DNA from: CAMCXE01 sp041179125
Lineage (GTDB): Bacteria; Pseudomonadota; Gammaproteobacteria; Pseudomonadales; Cellvibrionaceae
Length of the DNA stretch: 5,023 nt
Reading direction: 5' to 3'
Assembly (NCBI GenBank): GCA_041179125.1
Contig: JBEGTZ010000151.1
Span: 1 to 5,023 of the forward strand
Numbering within the stretch: position 1 is the stretch's first letter; every line of letters starts with the position of its first letter. The position numbers and the translations under genes were made by a program. Below the pieces are notes generated by a model. It saw only the letters and a list, made by a program, of their open reading frames with translations. It was not told the origin of the DNA and did not search any database. Below, in pieces: positions 5,019 through 5,023 of this stretch.

Positions 5019-5023
5019 ATGAG
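5019..5023 (+). CDS. Possible start of the next gene, cut by the window end (perhaps nusB)
   Basis: An ATG at 5019 lies nine bases after GGGGA (5005-5009), good ribosome-binding spacing, and 18 bases after the ribH stop with no terminator between. Only the start codon and two further bases are present, so the product cannot be read. In many proteobacteria nusB follows ribH; that is the only basis for the suggestion. Confidence 0.35.

Overview
The window looks like chromosomal DNA of a gammaproteobacterium. This rests on a class A RNase P RNA very close to the E. coli type, and on a riboflavin block of the proteobacterial kind: ribE, then a fused RibB with a decayed RibA-like domain, then ribH. 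Genus is not determinable by eye; a Pseudomonadales/Cellvibrionales-like bacterium is a guess. No phage, plasmid, CRISPR, transposase or defence gene is visible.

Left part: a minus-strand adenylylsulfate (APS) kinase gene, cysC, fills about 15-632. It has no ATG or GTG start and is separated from the next gene by about 435 bases of AT-rich DNA without a gene. A plus-strand gene at 1068-1541 encodes a small membrane protein with a potassium-channel-like pore loop. It is followed within about 65 bases by rnpB (about 1605-1950), which has a plausible GC-rich-discriminator promoter and a strong hairpin terminator at 1959-1993.

Middle: 1994-2576 contains no confident gene. It holds a short perfect palindrome, a separated 12-base direct repeat and one doubtful small minus-strand reading frame.

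Right part: ribE (riboflavin synthase), ribBX (3,4-dihydroxy-2-butanone-4-phosphate synthase plus a non-canonical GTP cyclohydrolase II-like domain) and ribH (lumazine synthase) run co-directionally, apparently as an operon. Together they supply the four-carbon unit, build lumazine from it and dismutate lumazine to riboflavin. The first enzymes of the purine branch (an active RibA, and RibD) are not in the window. A 114-base nested inverted repeat sits between ribBX and ribH and includes the ribBX stop codon. The window ends five bases into another possible gene, perhaps nusB by the usual gene order.

I did not find convincing evidence of a wholly new system. The most informative oddities are the decayed RibA domain, the intra-operon repeat, a probable GGU-to-GGC change in the RNase P L15 loop, and a sharp codon-composition switch inside ribH.
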